Source: Kolteria novifilia (GTDB lineage Bacteria; Planctomycetota; Planctomycetia; Kolteriales; Kolteriaceae). Taken from it: a stretch of DNA of 64,000 nt. Below are positions 60,966-64,000 of this stretch, piece after piece (within the stretch, counting starts at the first letter, position 1; each line of letters opens with the position of its first letter). Made by a program: the position numbers and the translations under genes. The notes beneath the pieces are model-generated. The model was given only the letters and a program-made list of their open reading frames with translations. It was not told the origin of the DNA and ran no database searches. The DNA lies in the NCBI GenBank assembly GCA_007748055.1, contig CP036279.1, forward strand, positions 6,386,001 through 6,450,000. The letters run 5' to 3'.

Positions 60966-62215
60966 AGTTTCATCATCAGACGCTATCCAACGGTCTGCAG
61001 ATCGTCGCGGAATGCAACCCCGACGCCCTCAGCGCGGCGCTTGGATTCTTCGTCCGCGCCGGTGCGCGCGACGAGACGCCCGAGATCTCCGGCGTCAGCC
61101 ACTTTCTCGAGCACATGGCGTTCAAGGGGACCGACAAGCGGACCGCCGAAGATGTCAACCGAGAGTTCGACGAGATCGGCGCCAAGTACAACGCCTACAC
61201 CGCGGTCGACCAGACGGTCTATCACGCGGCGGTGCTGCCGGAGTATCTTCCTCGGGCGATGGATCTGCTCGCGGGACTGATTCGTCCCACGCTTCGCGTC
61301 GACGACTTCGATGTCGAAAAACAAGTCATTCTCGAGGAGATCGCGATGTACGCCGATCTCCCGAGTTGGACCGCCTATGAATGCGCGATGCGGCGTCAGT
61401 TCGCCGATCACGGGATTGGAAACAGCGTCCTCGGAACCGTCGACTCGGTGGGAGCCCTCACCGCCGACGCGATGCGGGCGTATCACACCGACCGCTACGG
61501 CGCGAACAACATCTTCGTGGCCGCGACGGGAAAGATCGATTGGCATCAACTCGTCGATCTGATCGAGGAACACTGCGCCGACTGGTCGGCCGGGGCGTCC
61601 GAACGCGGTTGCGACCGAACGCACCGACGCGACAGTGACGAGATCATCTGCACCGACGCGTACGTCCAGGAGTCGATCGTGCTGGTAAGCGACGCTCCCG
61701 CCGCCGATGCTCCGCTACGGATGGCGTCGGAACTCCTCGCGAGCATCATCGGCGATGACTCGGGATCGCGGTTCCACTGGGCCCTTGAGGAACCAGGTCG
61801 TGTCGACAGCGTCGAGTTCGCTTACTACGCCTACGAGGACGTGGGGGCGTTCCTGACGAGCATCGGATGCCAACCGGACCTGGCCGAGGAGAACCTCGAC
61901 ATCATCAAGGCAATCTTTCGAGAGGTCGCCGAGAGAGGGGTCGAACCGGAAGAGATCGATCAAGCCAAGCATCGACTCGGTGCCCGGATCGTCTTGGCCG
62001 CCGAGCGTCCACAGAACCGCTTGCAATCGTTGGCGGACCACTGGACCTACCGCCAGCGGTACGCGTCGGTCGAAGAGGATCTGGCCCTCCTCGAGGCGGT
62101 GACGATCGAGCAAACGAAAGAGCTCCTGGATCGCTACTCGCTCTCGAATCACTTGGCGGTCTGGCTCGGCCCGCTCAAGGGCGACGCCACCGCGTCGGCA
62201 CCCTCGCTCTCCTGA
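60962..62215 (+). CDS. M16-family zinc metallopeptidase (active subunit)
   Basis: 417 aa from a GTG that overlaps the stop codon of the partner gene (GTGA), a translational-coupling signature. The inverted zinc motif HFLEH is at residues 47-51 and the distal Glu lies in QVILEEIAMY (about 125-126). NGLQIVAECNPDALSAALGF, NREFDEIGAKYNAYTAVDQT and WALEEPGRVDSVEFAYYAYE match M16B members of about 420 aa. It probably cleaves peptides or signal-like segments together with the inactive partner. Location is probably cytoplasmic: no signal peptide was seen. Confidence 0.93.
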   Translation: MKFHHQTLSNGLQIVAECNPDALSAALGFFVRAGARDETPEISGVSHFLEHMAFKGTDKRTAEDVNREFDEIGAKYNAYTAVDQTVYHAAVLPEYLPRAMDLLAGLIRPTLRVDDFDVEKQVILEEIAMYADLPSWTAYECAMRRQFADHGIGNSVLGTVDSVGALTADAMRAYHTDRYGANNIFVAATGKIDWHQLVDLIEEHCADWSAGASERGCDRTHRRDSDEIICTDAYVQESIVLVSDAPAADAPLRMASELLASIIGDDSGSRFHWALEEPGRVDSVEFAYYAYEDVGAFLTSIGCQPDLAEENLDIIKAIFREVAERGVEPEEIDQAKHRLGARIVLAAERPQNRLQSLADHWTYRQRYASVEEDLALLEAVTIEQTKELLDRYSLSNHLAVWLGPLKGDATASAPSLS

Positions 62216-62563
62216 GATCGCATCATGGATGATTGTCGTTAGGGTCGCCGCGGTACCAAGTCAACTGGTGGCATCGCGGCGTGACCGCGTGCGCATAGGC
62301 CGATCGTGGGTTGCCATGATTGGGTTTGATGGTGGAATGGGATTTGGCAAGTCTGCCATGGTGGGATTTCGGCGTGGCGGGAGCAGAGAGACGAACGCAC
62401 GTCGACGTCGGTCCCCACGATCCCGCTTGGCGGTGGCAACCACGGATCGGTCTGCCAAGGGATGGGAAAACGTCGTGGGGAGCGGACAAGTGGGTAAAAA
62501 AGATTCGTCACGCGGATTGCACCGCGCAAGCAACAGGTGAGGCTCGCGGAGCCACCGGCTACA
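62216..62563. other. Intergenic region with an inverted repeat
   Basis: About 350 bp lie between convergent genes. CCGATCGTGGGTTGCC (62300-62315) and GGCAACCACGGATCGG (62435-62450) are imperfect reverse complements (a one-base shift inside), 119 bp apart. No frame with family resemblance is present. Confidence 0.5.
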
Positions 62564-62977
62564 TTATTGGTGCTCGAAGCGAGCCACGAGCCGACGGCTG
62601 TTGATGTCGAGCGCCTCCAGCACGCTGATCACCCGATCCATCGGCAGCTTCCAACTGATCGCCCAGTTGATGATATCGAGGTTCTCCCGACCCATCTTCA
62701 GTCGATCGAGAATCCGATCGAGGAGAACTTGATCGTCGTGAAACTCGCGTTGCAGGAGCCCGAAGTCTCCGCGATCGAGTTCCTTCCAAAAGCGTACACC
62801 CTGGATGTGCTCCACCCAGCGCGCGCGCAGGTAGTTGTTCCAATGGTCGCGAATCCACTGGCGAATCGCCGTGTCGCCAAGGTCGCGCTGAGCCCTCTCG
62901 CTCTCAATCCACTTGTGCCTGAGCGCCTCTTCTTTACCGTCGACGTAGACGCTGCACACCTCCGCAGTGATTGCCAC
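62564..62977 (-). CDS. Small conserved-looking protein of unknown function
   Basis: 137 aa from a GTG at 62977. Highly helical and charged: EVCSVYVDGKEEALRHKWIE, DTAIRQWIRDHWNNYLRARW, LQREFHDDQVLLDRILDRL, then ENLDIINWAISWKLPMDRVI near the C-terminus. It looks like an intact soluble cytoplasmic protein, probably planctomycete-specific. I cannot assign a family. The promoter would lie in the 166 bp towards comB. Confidence 0.65.
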   Translation of the reverse strand: MAITAEVCSVYVDGKEEALRHKWIESERAQRDLGDTAIRQWIRDHWNNYLRARWVEHIQGVRFWKELDRGDFGLLQREFHDDQVLLDRILDRLKMGRENLDIINWAISWKLPMDRVISVLEALDINSRRLVARFEHQ

Positions 62978-63143
62978 GAAAGGTTGTTACCTCACTCTGG
63001 CTGTCCGTCTCGGTTCTCGGACACGATCTTGCGAATGGGGCACCGAGCCGATTCGGCACCGACCGTCTCCACGGCGGCCCCTCCTGAGTATACCCTCTAC
63101 GGGGTACGCTTCAAGATTCATTGAACTTTCCCGAATCGACGCG

Positions 63144-63977
63144 TTAGCCATACAACCCACTGTCGCCCAGGAAGAAACGACTGTCGAAATGGGCAGTCCG
63201 CGCAGTGATCATTCCCGTGGTCGGATCGAACTGCGGCACCAGGCAGAAACGATCGACATCCGCCGCCATTTTCAGATCGACGTCGAGACCCAATTCGAGC
63301 AATCGCTTGCCCCCCGCACCGAGTTCCAGCGCCGCCACCAAAACGTGACCATGATGCTCGTGCGTGTCCCATGCGATGCGGGCCGAATCGTTGAGACCGA
63401 CGTCGTAGCCGGTGGCGAAGAACTCGACCACCGCCCCCGCAAAGAGCATGTCTTCCAACGAGACTTGACCGTTGGTCCCCGCGCAGAGCAAGTGGATCGG
63501 CGCGTCACCCGAGCGCAACTCCTCGCAAATCGCGCTGAAGTTGACGAACGAACCGATCAGCACCGATGACGCACGCGCCGCGTGCAAGATCGCGCGCGTC
63601 CCATTGGTGGTCGTGCAAATCGCCGTTCGATCCCAACAAGCGTCCGCCACGAAATCGCCAGGAGAATTCCCTAGGTCGAACCCCGGAATCGGCTCGCCCT
63701 GACGTTCGCCGATGAGCAGATACTCTCCTCGGGAAAAGTCCTTCGCGCGGTCGCGGGCATCATCGACCGTGAGCACGGGGATCACCCCGCGACACCCCGC
63801 GGCCAGTGCCGCCACGATCGTCGTCGTCGCGCGCAGGACATCGATCGCCACCACCACGCCACCCTCGAGATCCTCTGGACGAACGAGCGAGGGCAAGGGA
63901 TGAACGTGGAGCGATCGAGGGGGATGATCGGAAACGCGACCACGTTGCGGATCCGGTGTATCATGTGCCAAGAGCAT
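63144..63977 (-). CDS. comB: 2-phosphosulfolactate phosphatase
   Basis: 277 aa from the ATG at 63977. Magnesium-dependent phosphatase that forms sulfolactate from phosphosulfolactate; first described in coenzyme M synthesis, but widespread in bacteria without it, including planctomycetes. Signature regions: GGVVVAIDVLRATTTIVAAL, TAICTTTNGTRAILHAARA, VLIGSFVNFSAICEELRS, HLLCAGTNGQVSLEDMLFAG. The first 20-30 residues (LAHDTPDPQRGRVSDHPPRS) exceed the family length, so the true start may be further inside, but no clear SD decides it. Confidence 0.92.
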   Translation of the reverse strand: MLLAHDTPDPQRGRVSDHPPRSLHVHPLPSLVRPEDLEGGVVVAIDVLRATTTIVAALAAGCRGVIPVLTVDDARDRAKDFSRGEYLLIGERQGEPIPGFDLGNSPGDFVADACWDRTAICTTTNGTRAILHAARASSVLIGSFVNFSAICEELRSGDAPIHLLCAGTNGQVSLEDMLFAGAVVEFFATGYDVGLNDSARIAWDTHEHHGHVLVAALELGAGGKRLLELGLDVDLKMAADVDRFCLVPQFDPTTGMITARTAHFDSRFFLGDSGLYG

Positions 63978-64000
63978 GTCCTCGAACCGAGGCGGTGTGC

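Overview
The window looks like one stretch of a planctomycete chromosome. It is GC-rich, and many genes start with GTG or TTG after a GGAGG-type ribosome binding site. It carries lineage markers: three tandem DUF1559 prepilin-like genes, a secreted FG-GAP plus PVC-type heme-binding-domain protein, secreted HEAT-repeat proteins, a secreted squalene-cyclase-fold protein and a CusB with YHS-like metal-binding modules. All assignments come from reading the sequence. No database search was run.

Layout. 1-8286: exported proteins (FG-GAP/PVC protein running off the left edge, cyclase-fold protein, gamma-glutamyltransferase, MauG-type di-heme peroxidase, beta-propeller). 8585-14309: a small lipoprotein, two HEAT-repeat proteins and an exported protein of unknown function, all on the minus strand. 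14736-19393: an arginine cluster argB-argD-argF, with a 1.2-kb compound tandem repeat between argB and argD. 21100-22331: a complete IS630 element with a -1 frameshift site and a TA target duplication. 22753-25520: smpB, tilS and a sigma-54 activator. 25668-28915: a small membrane protein, then a membrane-anchored tyrosine phosphatase and a GT39-type glycosyltransferase. 29380-32746: a membrane protein, a GNAT acetyltransferase, rplM-rpsI and a TetR regulator. 32890-39148: a Cys-rich exported protein and the cusBA metal-efflux pair. 39336-48423: DUF2076, a response regulator with a Cys4 cluster, a large secreted protein, a HAD phosphatase, DUF2252, purB and a ClpP-like gene. 48731-53741: a methyltransferase and the three DUF1559 genes. 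53952-63977: an ABM-domain membrane protein, guanine deaminase, tRNA-Cys, a CbiX-type chelatase, a GT2 glycosyltransferase, a Cys-rich Lys/Pro/Ala-rich protein, a pair of M16 peptidases (one without active-site residues) and ComB.

The least explained content is non-coding. The gaps hold several unrelated families of hairpin or terminal-inverted-repeat elements. Two MITE-like elements with different terminal repeats share a similar core hairpin, and each supplies the stop codon of the neighbouring gene (tilS and the GNAT gene). A compound minisatellite sits inside the arg cluster. Two DUF1559 genes share an upstream block with identical internal spacing, and the DUF1559 genes show a patch of identity consistent with gene conversion.

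No prophage, CRISPR array, defence island or secondary-metabolite cluster was seen.
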